Position numbers and translations under genes: made by a program
NCBI GenBank assembly: GCA_032622095.1
Contig: CP136061.1
Span: forward strand, 52,771,762-52,835,761
Source of the DNA: Siphonodentalium dalli
Taxonomy: Eukaryota > Mollusca > Scaphopoda > Gadilida > Siphonodentaliidae
Reading direction: 5' to 3'
DNA length: 64,000 bases
The notes under the pieces: generated by a model
Databases searched by the model: none
Told to the model about the DNA's origin: nothing
Seen by the model: only the letters and a program-made list of their open reading frames with translations
Part shown: piece after piece, positions 25,001 through 40,000 of the stretch
Layout: every line of letters begins with the position of its first letter
How positions within the stretch are numbered: the first letter of the stretch is position 1

Positions 25001-28000
25001 AAGAAATATTCATTTATTCTCATAAATACAAGTAAAATTTCCATGCTTGGTAGACTAAGCCACCTTTATCGATTGAAAACAAGAACAATGGCATGACGTC
25101 ATGACACATGCACCTCAATACCATTTAATGTGCATGTTGGGACTTACGTTGAAAATATAATTTCTATGGTGAGTGAGTTAATGGATGCCCATACAGTAAT
25201 GCCCTAAATAAATGACTCCTTAACCACAGCAGAATTATGTGGTTAAGGAGTTGATTATTTATGGCATTACTGTATCCCGATTTCAATGCAATGCACAGCG
25301 GATCCAACACAACAGACTTGCCTGAACAATGCATTATTATGTCTGTTAGAAAATGGTTCAGGAGACAGGAGATATGAGTTTGTTCAGAATCAATATTTTA
25401 AGTTCACACCTATGTCATTATACTTACATGAGAATTCAGTACTGTGTAAAATATGAAAATAAAGAGACCCTGTGGAAAGAAGAATAGTGAATAAGTAAAA
25501 CTTACAAGTGTAAGGAATAATTGTCATAAGTATATACATCATATATAACCAGGGTTTCACGCTGTCAGGGGTGGCCAAATTGGCAAATGGCCAGATTCTT
25601 TCGAAAATGGCAAAAAAAATTACATTTGGCCAAAATGTTCAGGTCTATGCCCACAATTAGAATATCACCAAATATCTCATTTTAACATTACAAATATCTC
25701 ACATAAATCTTACAAATATCTCACTTTAATCTTACAAATATCTCACTTTAACCTTTCACTTGTTAATAGTTAATCATTAGCTGCTTGCCTGTTAGTATGG
25801 TTGTCGGAGGGTTAGACCCAGAAGAAATTGGTAAATAAGCGGTTTTGGTGTCATTCAACGCGGGAGAATCTCGTGTATAACATATCCAAAATCCGCTAAA
25901 ATCCGCTTTGGGGAAAATTCAGAATTCAGAATGGCCATATTGGATGCCATTTTGGATCTTAAAGTTTTCCCAAAACTGATTTTATCTGATATCCGATAGG
26001 GTATATTCTGAAGTCAAAATCGCTCTCTGGTTACTTAGTCTGGATCAACCTCTTTTGCGACTATCGCGACCGTAAGTGTACGAAATGATGGCCGAGCCCA
26101 AATAGTTAATATTTGCCAACCAGCGGGTGGAAGCCACCAAAAGATTGAAAATAAACCAAGGCTCCATTATTATAAATATTAGTTTTGATGTATATAAGGC
26201 ACATAGATTAGCCAACTATCAACTACATCCACCACTCACAACTTCCATTATATGAAAAGCTGGGCAGAGTCTACCATTTTCGTTTTGGAAGCCATATTAG
26301 ATAAAATGTATTATTATTTTAGTCCATTTGAGATGGAATGTTCACAAATAAAAGAAACGCTCAATTATTTTGAGGACAAGATCTGCTCATCCCTAAATAT
26401 CAAATGTGACCAGAACCCCAAAGCTGATTTTGGTTAAATTTCATGCCGCATTCGTTAGAACTAATGAGTGAAGGACCGGAGTAAACTATGACCTAAACGA
26501 TTACACATGTCATTGCTGGAATGATCATTGAAAGAGTATACCCATTGTACCCCAGTTCAGAGAGCAATAAGTGATAAAAAGAAGTGATTGAAAATAGTAT
26601 TTTTCACATCGGGTGGCCATTTTGGGTACAGATTTTTAAGATTTTCCATAGAGCTAGCATAATGGCAACATAAAGAGGTATACATTCGTATTTATTTAGT
26701 CAATTTTATTCATCAACCACTACTTATAATCAATTGAATGACACTCTGGGCAATATCTGCCATTTTCCATATTTTGACCACCATTTTGGCAGCCGCATTG
26801 CTCCAATGCTGAATTAACATGAATAAGGCTAAGGGGGTGTTTATACATTACCCGGCGAAGATCGTATTCGCTTTAGCCGGTAGCGATAACAATAGAGTGT
26901 TTATACTTCGCCGGATAAGAATTACGGCTATCCGGTTACTCAGCTATACGGTTTTCAACTTTTGGATAAAATGATTTAGTACAAGCACCTGATTGTCGTA
27001 TGGATTCTAATTGGCTCTGCGGTTAAGTTAGATGTTTATCTGGGGTCATGCCGTCATGGGTGATTAACTCGAACAATATTATTGTGCAATTGCTGATAAG
27101 ACCAGCCCGCTTTTCACCTGTGTACATATGGGTCAGTGTGCCAGTTTGAATGTCTCTAATCAGCTGACCGTCGGTGGTCACACACCTTGGTTATAAGCTA
27201 TTATTATAAATACTAACTGATAATGGTACACTTACTCTGCATGTGCATGGTACATAAATTTTGTTGCGCATTCGAGGGAATTAAATGTGCATGTTCATGT
27301 ACATGTATGTTCATCTATATATGTATATATAATAGGAAGAAATGGGATGGCACGTTTCAATGGATGCAAACGTAATGGACAATTAGTTCAATAATCTAAA
27401 TCTGAGTGCGCCGTGGACATAAATACACAGGGACGGGTCCAGATGGCCTGATTTGAAGGTGTGGGACTGTTCATCTTTGGAATTTCCAACTGCACCAAAC
27501 CTTGAATCTCACCAAACTCACAAGTTGGCTTTAATCTAACTTTCCACTCACAGTAATCCTCCAGGCGGCCCCGTATTGAGCAATTTCCTTTAAATCTGAA
27601 CCTCTGTCTAAACCTGGAAATTGCCCAATCCTAACATGTTTAGTGGTCTGACGTAAAGCAACTTGAACTCCGATTTGATTCAGTTAAATTAGATAGCTGT
27701 TTAACTGACAACGGGGGCGGGAACAAGACATACTATTATCGACCGACAATGGTTATGGCCAGGTGTGAGAACATTTTTTAAATCTGAACCCTGAAAATTA
27801 CAAAACCCTAGCATCCAGACTTGCCTTAAGATTTCCAATTGTTGGACATTTTCCAAACTTGACACACCTCTAAGGTTGGATCATTTCCAACTGATGGCCA
27901 TTTCAGTCCAATAATTTGGCAAAATAATAAGCAAATGTTGGTCTAAAAAAATCACCACTAATAAATTTAGGAAAATCAAACTACGAGAAAAATTTCAACA

Positions 28001-31000
28001 TATTGTTGATGTCAAATTTCCAACTAATGTCGTGTCATGTATGAAATTTCTAGCTTTTGAATATTTTTTATTAAAGTTGGGATGAAACACCCCATCGCCA
28101 CGGCCCTGTATACATGGACATGATGAACGCCCAAGTAAAATGAAAAACATATTTTATTGTATAATGTGCAAACGGAAAATCTGTCACAATTGATTCGCGT
28201 TGTTGAAACTGATATATAAAATATATAATATAAAATCCAATCCGAATAATTATACACCAATTTGTGGATGTATGCGACGAAAATATCTCAAAACTGACAA
28301 TGACCATTCTTTTTGTGCGACACTCACTTCACAGCTTGTCTATGAACTCAAAGAAACATTTAACAGTGTTGTTTAAATATCTTTCAACCGCCTTTTTTGC
28401 GTATCACGACCATACTATGTGTATGTTTGAATAACAACTTACCAGAAATCATGCATAAATTGCTTATAAAACAATGTTGAATGGCTGCTCTTACGGCTTC
28501 CTTTCTTAAAGGCCCACTTAATTTCAAGTCACCAATTTTTTTTTTATATAGTGTTTTCATATACAGTTTTAAAAACAATCTAATACATAAAATATGATTA
28601 AAATACTATAATCCATCACCATTTGGAGAATCTGTGTCTCAGAAGGTGCCCATAGAGTAATAGAAAATAGCTGAAATCATAGAAACATTTTCCCCATCTC
28701 GCTCCCAGAATGCAACAGAATTCAAACTAAGATATAGATTTATTCCCCTTCCATTGAAAATTATAGACTTTGCAGTACGAACCAGATGAAACTAAGCACA
28801 AAAACACGTTGGTACCTCAACACAAACAACATGTTCACAGCTTATTACACCGGATAAGATGATAATACAATGTTTTGGAGCTTCCTCTTTCAAATGGTAT
28901 ATAATATGGCATATATTTTATATAATGTGATCTGGGGGTTCGAAAATTACGTGGGTCTTTAATCAATTGAAAATATTTTACTGCTTAATGCTTTCAATAT
29001 CACATCACACCAGGGAATAAGCAAATCAGTGCACATTCATGATGGTATACCATACCCACTAAACCTATTTCACAGATATGCCTATGTCATATCTCATTCA
29101 AATTTGAAATCCAAGATGGCTGCTGGCGGCTATGGTTTTTAAAAATTTTGTCAAAAATTTATGGCTCCCATCTAGAGGTCACCCCGAAGGTCCATATGAA
29201 GTTTGGTGATGATTGGATGAGAGATATGACCTGTGATAATGGAAGTTGTTGATGGACGAACTCAAGCACGGACGAGGGATACCAACCCATGGCAATAGCT
29301 CAAACTTGGAAACACTGTAATTTGAAGGTTCAAACAGGCCTTGTCAGTTTGAGATACAACACATTTGAAAGCACTCACCTGTAATGAGTTGCATATGGCA
29401 AATAAATACTGGAACATGACAAGATCCTCATTTACTGAGAATACACCGAATACCCAGGTGAGACCGAGTAATGGTAAGAGAACACATATGCTGCGAACAC
29501 CACTTCTGAAATAAAAGATTCACAGCAATTTGTTATGTACAGTAATGCCCTAAATAATCGACTCCTTAACCACAGCAGAATTATGGGTTACTTTTATGAT
29601 ACCATCTTAAAATGATTAATCTTCTCGGAAAAGCTTTGAACTCCGCGTCGACATTTTGTTTTTCTTCCTCAAGGAATAATGTTTCGCTTTGTTTCATTGG
29701 TCCAACGCATATAGTTTTATCCAATCATGATAGGTCGCTAAGGGTGACAACCCGTTAGTACTAGCGATTTGATTGGTCAAATTTGTTTAGGTTCACTTCC
29801 GCGTTAATTTCTGAAAATATTCATTATTCGAATTTTGACTTTGAGCGTGAATAGCTCTCTTTTTATTTCCCACCCACCCAAAGATTACCCAAAGTATTTA
29901 GATATTTCATTTTGTCATTGTATTGCAGAAAAAGCCAAAAATTTCATATACTGGGATAGTTGATTAACACAATTATTTATATTTTGCATTGCAGTACCGG
30001 TACCTGCAATAACAATATATCATTCTAATTTCTATGACTCGTATGAGTATAATTAATAATTATAAAATATTTATTATTTATTATGTTTCAATTTTGACAT
30101 TTTGTTTATGTCATTAATAGTATAATGATATCGATGTTGGGGAGCATAGCTCCCCACATTTTTGCAAATAAATTTTATATAAAACACTTGGGAGTTATTA
30201 TTTCTGGGAGATTGGTAACTTTTCAGGATTTAGTCGGAAATATGGCTTGTTGCCATTCATCGGAAAGCTCTCAGTGCAGAATTATGGGTAACTTTTCAGG
30301 ATTTAGTTGGAAATATGGCTTGTTGCCATTCATCGGAAAGTTCTCACTGAGATCTCTCCGATGAATGGCAACAAGCCATATTTCTGAATAAATCCTGAAA
30401 AGTTACCCATAATTCTGCTGTGGTTAAGGAGTCTATTATTTAGGGCATTACTGTATGTACATCTGACAGTGTACTAATTAATCCTTCCATTACTGGATTC
30501 ATTCTGAACTCCTCGACCTATGACCTCTTAGGCCTAGCTCTCTGGTACAATTAGAACTCATTTTGCGGATGATTATATCCAGATCTGGAAGAAATGTGTC
30601 ACCACTCTATAGCCGATGTTCTGCATAAAATTATCTGATTAGTTGTATTGTTATTTGACGAGTTATTCGATCTAATAATTATGTATTGTTTATGTTCTTT
30701 GATCACCAAATATCTCGAAGCATGGACCAACCATCCGATATGAATGTCATTGATAGCGCTGAATCATGGCATATGGACGTACCATTGTTGTCACCTTGCA
30801 ACAATTGTGTTATTTGTTGAGTTGTCACAAGTCACTTTTTACCACTTTAAAATTTTGGTCTGTTCTAAGGAGGGGGGGGGGGGGGTGTTATTTCAAGTTG
30901 AGCTAATAACATATCCTGACAGGAATGCAATCCAAAACTCCCAAAAGGAAGCAGCTGTCCAATCAATTTCAAAATTGCAATTGAGCGATGACGGAATGTG

Positions 31001-34000
31001 TTGACGTTTGTCTTCTGGTTTCGAAGTACAGTTATTGTTCTTGGTAAAAAGAAAGCTAGATACCTGAAAAAATAACACTCCTGCAGTCACCTAATAAGAA
31101 ATGTGTAAGCTCTTTTATTTGAAACACAAGATTAATGATGAGTGACTGAATATAGTGTTCTTACTTTGCTTTCTGTTTCTTGCTTTTATTCAGCATTGTG
31201 GTTGTTGAATACATGGCTCTCAGTATGAGCACTATTATTATGAAATTTGTCTGCAATAAAATTAAAGATCGGTTTACAAAATGTCCAAGCAATATAATGT
31301 TTGATAAACATCATTGGGGCATGATTGGGCCTAGAAAACTGCATGATTCTGTTTCAAAGTGGGATGTAAAATGAAGACAACAATGAGTAGGTTTGCTAAT
31401 GTGGTACGTTTGTTGTGAACAAACCATTGTTGATGCCTCTGCTGAATTATCGTAGCTTACACTTCTAATTTGGCAGTAAAATTAACAAAAAAATCACAAA
31501 CGACTGACTGGGTCATTTCTTCTAGTGCATTCGATCAAAGTGATGAAAATGCAAGGAAAGTCAATTTTATTTAATTCAATTTAATATATAATTCTACCCA
31601 TGCAAGAACTCAAGTCTCCAAACAATAGATATCTGGTGAATGGCCACAGAATTTCACAGATAGTCAATAATGCTAGATGGTCCAGATACAGTAATGCCCT
31701 AAGTAATCAACCTCAGCAGAATTATGGGTAACTTTTCAGGATTTAGTCGGAAATATGGCTTGTTGCCATTCATTGGAAAGCTCTCAGGGAGAGCTTTCCG
31801 ATGAATGGCAACAAGTCATATTTCCGACTAAATCCTGAAAAGTTTCCCATAATTCTGCTGTGGTTAAGAGGTTGATTACTTAGGGCATTACTGTAGTAAC
31901 AATGGCACTTCCAGGCAACAACATGGCAGTTGGAAATAGCTCAATGCCAGCTATCACATTAAGTCCCTGAATTGTGTTTGGACTCTAATTTATTGACAAA
32001 GTGCAAACAACTTTTCGAAAAGTTTGACACAGATAATCAAAACTTACCAAGACGACACATAAAGCAGGCACAACGAAGGCCCAAAGCAGGTGGTTTGATA
32101 TGGATAACCAACAGCTGAAATTATAATTGTAAGAATCGGCAAAATTTGACAAATGAATCACTAGTGAGCATGGCTTAATCCTATCTGTACTAAAGCATCA
32201 TTGACAAGCAGTTATCCCATAGGAAATGTTCAGATAATAAGTTCAACCCTTTCTATAGTAAAGCATCATTTATGAGCTTACAAAGAATATCTGATATACC
32301 CCTAATTTAAATGCCAAAATGCGGTAAAATTCTAATTTGAAAAATAGCAGGCGGTAACTCATGTGAAAATAATTGGACGGAACCCATATTCGATCTTGGC
32401 ATGAAGTTTTAGCTGGGTAACACACATACCAGCTTTGGTTCAAATCAAATAATCCAAACAGGAGTTATCGGTCGGAAATGGAAATGTTGTGAAATCGGTC
32501 AAATTCTAAGTCGTAAAAGGGCCGTAACTCATGTAAAAAATAATTGGACGGAACCCATATTCAAACTTGGTCTGTATTTTTAGCTGGGAAATACACATAT
32601 AGAACTTTGGTTCATATCAAATAATCCAAACTGGAGTTCTCGATCGGAAATGAAAAATGTTAAGGATGGACAGACAGACTGATTACATAATACAACCTTT
32701 TTTTAAAAGGGCATATAAAAACTGTTATCTGAACTGTTTGGGGCCAAACCGAATCCAAAATCAACCTTGTGTATTCTAAGTCTGTCTAACATTTTTGGGT
32801 TATAACTCAGGCATATTTGTTGGTCCGACCCCATATTCAAAATGGATCTGTGTTTTCTTGTGATTAAACAACATACCTAGTTTTGTGTCAATCGAAAAAC
32901 AATTACTAAAGTTTGCATCTAGACATCAATCATTTTGCATACTAAATAAAGAGCCTATAGATCTAATTGCCTTGAGAACACACATTTTATTTAATGACCT
33001 AACATATATGTATATTACATACTATTGATCATTTCCATATCCCACTGTCTGGGTCGCTCCGAGAGAAATGCCGACTATTACTGCAGGTGCTCCTAAAAAT
33101 ATAATTGGCAAAGAAATACCGAAGTGTCAATTCTTCTGTAACTGATATTGAATAACAGAAAAAGTCACAATGAGATACATGTACAGTAATGCCCTAATTA
33201 ATTGACTCCATAACCACAGCTGAATTATGGGTAACTTTTCAGGATTTAGGGAGAGCTTTCCGATGAATGGCAACAAGCCATATTTCCGAATATATCCTGA
33301 AAAGTTACCATTATCCATTGGTATATTTTTGCGAAAAATACAGATGATTTCAAAACTATCAATAAAAAGATTTATCTTATCCTTGACCAATACAAATCGA
33401 TCATGTGACATCATTGACGACATCAACTTCAACAGAAAATATTATGACTAAATTATGCGGTATACAGTAATGCCCTAATTAATCGACTCCATATAACCAC
33501 AGCAGAATTATGGGTAATTTTTCAGGATTCAGTCGGAAATATGGCTTGTTGCCATTCATCGGAAAGCACTGAGAGCTTTCCGATGAATGGCAACAAGCCA
33601 TATTTCCGACTAAATCCTGAAAAATTACCCATAATTCTGCTGTGGTTATGGAGACGATTAATTAGGGCATTACTGTAGTCTACATAAATGTTTGTTAGAT
33701 TAAATTGAACATATCAACCTAAATTTTAGTGCCCTATATTAAAAGCTACAATCTTCAGAGTGTGCAATAAGCATACATGTAGAATAACAGAGCTTTGTGA
33801 AGATGTTAACATTATTGCACTTGTTTGTCATACCGCGCCATAAAACTCTAACCTATGGTACCCTTGCATCATAACAATCTCATGCGATAACGTTAACAAG
33901 TTCGCTAATACACTTGCGTCGTTCTGTTTATTTATCAAATATAATAAGTAATAATATAAAGTTTGCCCTAACAGTGGCATAGCATTATAATTCAGGAACT

Positions 34001-37000
34001 CATATGGTGGCTCGAATGCAATGTGTATACTGCATGAGGGTGTCATAAGCTGTCCAGCAATTAATACCAAAGCCACTAGTAGTTTGATTCCTGATCCATG
34101 CATAGAGAGTGTAACCCCAGGGACCTGCCTCGATGTTTCAAATTGAGAGAAGTCACTTCCCTCTATTTTATTATTATGGTCATAAAATTATAATGGTTGA
34201 AGTTCAATTTACCCAAAAAACATCACCCTTCTATGATCCAATAATTATTATTCAGTACATTAATGCTCTAAGTAATCGACTTCTTAACCACAGCAGAATT
34301 ATGGGTAACTTTTCAGGATTTAGTCGGAAATATGGCTTGTTGCCATTCATCGGAAAGCTCTCTGTTGTGGTTAAGAAGTCGATTACTTAGAGCATTAATG
34401 TACATTAGAGCCCATTAAAGGATTACACCAGTGTAACTTTTCTCTGTCATTATTGATGCCCGCTAATCCACTGAGCACGTTGCTAAAAAGATTTTTGTGA
34501 TAGGCCGCCCTTAATTGAAGTTATGCCGATTCATGCGATTGAAGTCTGAATCATTAATCTTCCCTCCAGTGACGTCACATGAGGGACTACTAGCGACACG
34601 CATTGTCAAACTTGAAAGGTTGTCAAAATAATATTGGCTTTTATCTACTGATTGTTTATACAGAAACGGCTGGACCATCAGATCTGAAAATTTTGTACAT
34701 ATGGGTAATTTGAGCCAGGGAATCTTATTTGATAGGACATGTGGACATCAGATGTCTTAAGAGGGCACTAATAATTAATTCAATTCAATAATTAATTATA
34801 TGCCCAAAATAGTTGCACTGTTACTGTTGTCGATGAAAATTGAAATATGCCCGATAAATTGACACAAAGAGTATAATGAGATAGATGCTGTTGACCTCAG
34901 ACGACTTAAAGCGGAAAATATGAGCAATAAAGAGCATTCCTCATGTAGAAAATTGGTACAGATGGGTCACTTGACCAGGGGAATGTCATGGGATATGCGC
35001 ATCTTCTCATGCCCCATGAATACTGGCTGAGAATAAAGCATTACTTACCTTTGACCTCATACCTTAAAAGGGGAATAATAAATTATATGATTAATAGAGA
35101 GCATTTATTATCAGGCTAGAAGATATTTGGGAAATTGTTGGTAAAACCATTGTATGATAGGATGAGTATTAGTTAGAGGTTACACATATGTCGCGTCGTG
35201 TTTATACATGCCGTAAATGGAATCAGGAATGAGGTGTTAGACTTTATTTAAAAATCGGCCACCAATTTTCCCACATATCTTCTGCAATGATAACATACCC
35301 TCTTTATTGATCATATAATCTGTTAGTCCATGTTTGAGTCATCTGAGGTCAAAGGTAAGTAAGTAATGTTTTATTCTCAGCCATTATTCATGGATGGAAC
35401 ATGATAAGATGCGCCTATCCCATGCCATTCCCTTGGTCAGGTGACCCATCTGTACCAATTTTCCTACATAAGGAAAGCTCATATTTGCCCCTTTAATTCG
35501 TCAACGGCATCTATCTCCTGACAATCTACAGGTCAATTTATCACCTTGTTTTAATTTTCACCAACTAGATTGCAACCATTTTGGGTATATAATTAATTAT
35601 ATAATGAAATTAATTATAAGTGTCCTTTTGCAGACATCTGATGTCAACGGGACCTATCCAATAAGATTCCTCGGGTCAAATTACCCCTATGTAAAAAATA
35701 TCAGCTCCGAGGATCCAGCCGTTTCTGTATAAACAATCAATAGATAAAAGCCCATTGTGACAGTCTTTCAAGTTTGACACTACGTGTCGCTAGTAGTCCC
35801 CCGTGTGACGTCACATGATCGAAGATTAATGATTCAGATTGCATAAACCATAGTGGAATATTCAATCGCATGAATTGGCATAACTTCAGTTACGGGGGGT
35901 CTATCACAAAAATATTTTCGGCAACGTGCTCCGTGGATTAGCGGGCATCGATAATGACTGAAAAAAGCTACACCGGTGTAATCCTTTAATAAGTAAAGTA
36001 CAGCATTACAATAAATAACTAGAATGCACTCAGAGAGATGCCAACGTGTGCAAAAATGTAATAAACAATAATTTAAAAAATAATTTCACTGTATTTTACT
36101 TAATTTATTTAATTTAATTTAATGTTAGAAAAATTACCATTTCTCATTTCATCACAGATAAATGCAAATTACTATATTAATCATTTAAGTAATTAAAACC
36201 AATTCCATGTTGCCGAAAGGATGAGACTTTAATATCGATTACATTTTTTTCAGCGGCATATTTTCATTTTCATTTTCCGATAGTCAAAGTTGACCAAAGG
36301 AGCAATTATAAGAAATAATTAATACTATTTGTGTAAATATTGATAGCAGCCAATATGCAACAATAAATATCAATAATTAATCAATAATTAATCAATAACG
36401 ATCATTTTATGTAATAATAAACTCTTCAAACAGTGTTTGTGTCAACAAATGCGTTTTGTTTTGTGTTACGTCATTCGTAGTATTTGACCCGGAACTCGGC
36501 TGAAGGTTAGGCTATTCAGCCTATTGCGTCCAATTACGAAATCGCGTTTTGAATGTCTCTCTTTCCCCGCAGCACGATAAAAAGAGGTCTTCGCACGAAC
36601 AAAAAATGATAAAACTTCCCAATTATAAGTAAAAAATACCCAAATGAAGGAGTCTATGTAGGTCCCGAAGGAGTCTATAGACTCTTTGATGTAGAGTTCT
36701 GATGGAGAAAATGTAGGTCGATCTATTTTTGTCATAACTCTCGACGTATTTTGACCTGGGAGAAAAAAATCGAAATTGAGGCTCACTACGAGCATGCCAG
36801 TTTTAAATATAGAAACAGGGAATCCCGACAAATGGCGATATCGGCGACAAACAAATAATCGAAAACAACACATAAAATAAACATAGCAAAAACGCGGCAC
36901 AGTAAAAATGTCAGAACGCCACGAGGTTTTACGTCGTTTTTGGTGACGTCATGGAGTGAAACGGAGTGGGGTGACACCAACCTACAAATCTGTCTGATCG

Positions 37001-40000
37001 CCATACTGTTGCGCGAGCGCACGTAAATATACTTCAAATATGCTATTGGGACATATGCATATATACTGGTATGAGCGAGGGAAGTCTCTTCTCCTTGGGA
37101 CAAAATAGGGAGAAGTGGCACATTTTAGGGAGACGATATCTCCCCAAGGCTGATCCTGGGTAACCCAATTCATGTATCTGAGAACTATTTTCATTTGGTT
37201 TCTGGTGCACTGGAGTGAAACCAGGGGTTATCCTAAATTAATTGGGAAAGGGGCCTGCTATTTGGAATAATTAACGTAATGAGGGAATTGAGGCCTGAAA
37301 GGAAATAAAAGGTGGCAGACCTCACATCCCCTGAAACAAGGTAGCTTTTTGGGATGTTGGCTTTTTTCAAGAACAATGAAGTCAATTTCTTGCAAAAATT
37401 TGACTCTAACTTGACGATGACGTGCATGTTCTCAAAGTTATCATTTAGACAATGCAAATATTATAATTCTAAGTTAAAGAAAGGCATAAATCATTGGACC
37501 ATGACACATTCTGAACTTGACCTGTGTTTTCTGATCTTTTAACCACCTGTGTTTTCTGATCTTTTAACCATTTACCAAATATCAAGAAATTGTGTTAAAC
37601 ATTGTTCAAGTTATCATCCCTACAACCCAAAAATTTATTATTTCTGAGCTGATGGGACATAACTTCATCAAAACTCATTGGGCAAATTTTCGAACTTAAT
37701 TGACAAGCATTTTCTCAAATGTGAACCACACACCAAATATCAGGATATTCTGTTGAATATTGCATAATTAAGTTATAAACCGGACAACCTAAAAACAGCA
37801 ATTTCTAAGTACAAAAAGGGGCATAACTCCATCAAGAAAAATAGGACCATGATCAAAATCGAACATGGTCTGCATCTTCTGAAATGAGAACCACGTACCA
37901 AATATCAAGATATTCTGTTGAATATTGCTCAAGTTATCATTCGAGCAATCCCAGACGTGGACCCCCAAATGCTGGGACGGACATTTTTCATGACACACAA
38001 TAATAACAGAAACTAACCCCATGCCATAAGTGCCCAATATTTTGCTCTAGGTTTCGTAGCAAATATATAGAGGACATTAATAGCCATGTCTATTCCCTCA
38101 GCAAGCATAAAGAAGAATACTACCAGATAGAAGTAATGGAGGAGAGCGGCGATGGCCACGCATACAGCCTGAAATAGACATAATATACAAGAGTTTAATA
38201 TGGATGCATCATATGCTCACATCAATATTAAAGCGTAAAGTGTAAATTATATAATCTTGAGAGATGGAGCAATGTGGTTCATGTTAGATGGAGATACATA
38301 TATCTTATCAGACAGGGGGGGGGGGGGGTGGCACTTGTGGGAGTCTGGGCTGACATATTCCAGACATGTATGTGGGTCTGGGTGGGTGTCCAAAGAGCCG
38401 AAAATCTATTTTTCCACCAAATAGGGGGTGGGTGTAAAACTGGTCGGAAAAAAATTTGGACTTTTGAGTGGCTGGGTACCCAAAATGGTCAAAAAGCAAA
38501 CAATATACATATGGTGAGAGCTTTCCGATGAATGGCAACAAGCCATATTTCCGACTAAATCCTGAAAAATTTCCAATAATTCTGCTGTGGTTTAGGGGTT
38601 GATTATTTAGACATTACTGTACATCTCGTCCCCAGATTATAGCGAAATTTACAAAACGCGTCCATTAAATTAGGTCTGGACCTCACCAATGCTGCAAATT
38701 AGTCATATGCGTTTAAAGATGCATAATCCGATTAAACGTCCCTAAATTACTATTCTTTGGCTTTGGGGGTAAAAAATATCTTATTTGAGTCAAGGAACCC
38801 ACCCATCAATTTAATCAAAACTCAGATTTATTAGATATCGATTTTTGATATCTGTTATTTTTCACCACCGGGAATATTTGGCGGCCTGGCAAAAACCAGC
38901 TTCTTACAGGAATATTGCAGGCATGCACACATGCCGTTACGAGAGGTCATGCAAGATCACAGCTTGATATATGATCAGCAGATCGGTGGTGATCGCAAAT
39001 TAATTCGGAATGAAAAGTATTGCCATCAACAAGAATACGGTATGTTGTGATAGTTGACGTGCAGAAACATGATATTTAAAAAAATATAATATATATTTCC
39101 CTTAAAGAAAGCCTGAACACTGAACTATATGGATATATGTCCTGCGTTTGTAAACCATAGTAGAAAAGGGGTTAACTTTTTGTGGTCGCCTACGATCCCT
39201 CACGGTCTTCAGTGGCTTGCTCGGAATCAGTCACGCATGCGCAGTCCCAATATAACCGATTGAATCTCGTCAGTTTATTTTCAACTCAATCAGGAGATTG
39301 GCGAGTTGCGGGGTTGGGAATGGCACCGCCATGGGAGGGCCCTATGATAGTTCAGTGTTCAGGCTTTCTTTAAGGAAATATATATTATAATTTTAAAAAT
39401 ATCATATTTCCGCTAAAGGAAGCCGTTCACACTGAACTATATGGATTAGTATGCAAGCCCAGGAGGAGGCACGAGCAATAAAGTTAATAGCCAAATTTTG
39501 GAGGGAATGCACTCTTCTAAAACAGATTGTACCTAAATATGAACTCTTTAATGAATCTGTTATGATTAGTTACGTGAAATAACTCATATAATTAGAGTGC
39601 TATATTGCTCAAACATGTACCTCCCCCCTTTGTTTTTGGAAGCAACATCCCAGGTGGTGCCATTCAATTCAGAATTGCGAGCGAACCGAGCAATTCTCTG
39701 TTCTTCATCCGTCAGTTCTAAGAATCCAGCCGATTTGAGATGCGAGGAGACTAACTCCCTCTCCGCCTTAGCGACATAACGACCTGCACTGGAGTAGGCC
39801 CACTCCAAAGATGGCAAGACAACCCACATTAAGAGTTAACTAACTGCTGTTCACCAACGCAAATGGCAGATAACCTGATGCCCAATCTGTGGCACAGGGA
39901 TCAAATGGAGAGCCCATTAGCCCAAATGGGTTAGACAACTATAAGCGAGTCAAGCCATCGGATCAGAGGGAGCCCCCACCATCGCATGCTGCAGGTGGTC

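Noticed and set aside
33828-34103. 91-codon minus-strand ORF with a signal-peptide-like N-terminus
   Set aside because: Begins with a hydrophobic stretch, but the rest has no domain or cysteine pattern, and it lies inside a receptor intron between MITEs. Kept only as a curiosity.
36466-36900. 144-codon minus-strand ORF
   Set aside because: No recognisable domain, low-complexity stretches and location within a receptor intron. Chance ORF more likely.
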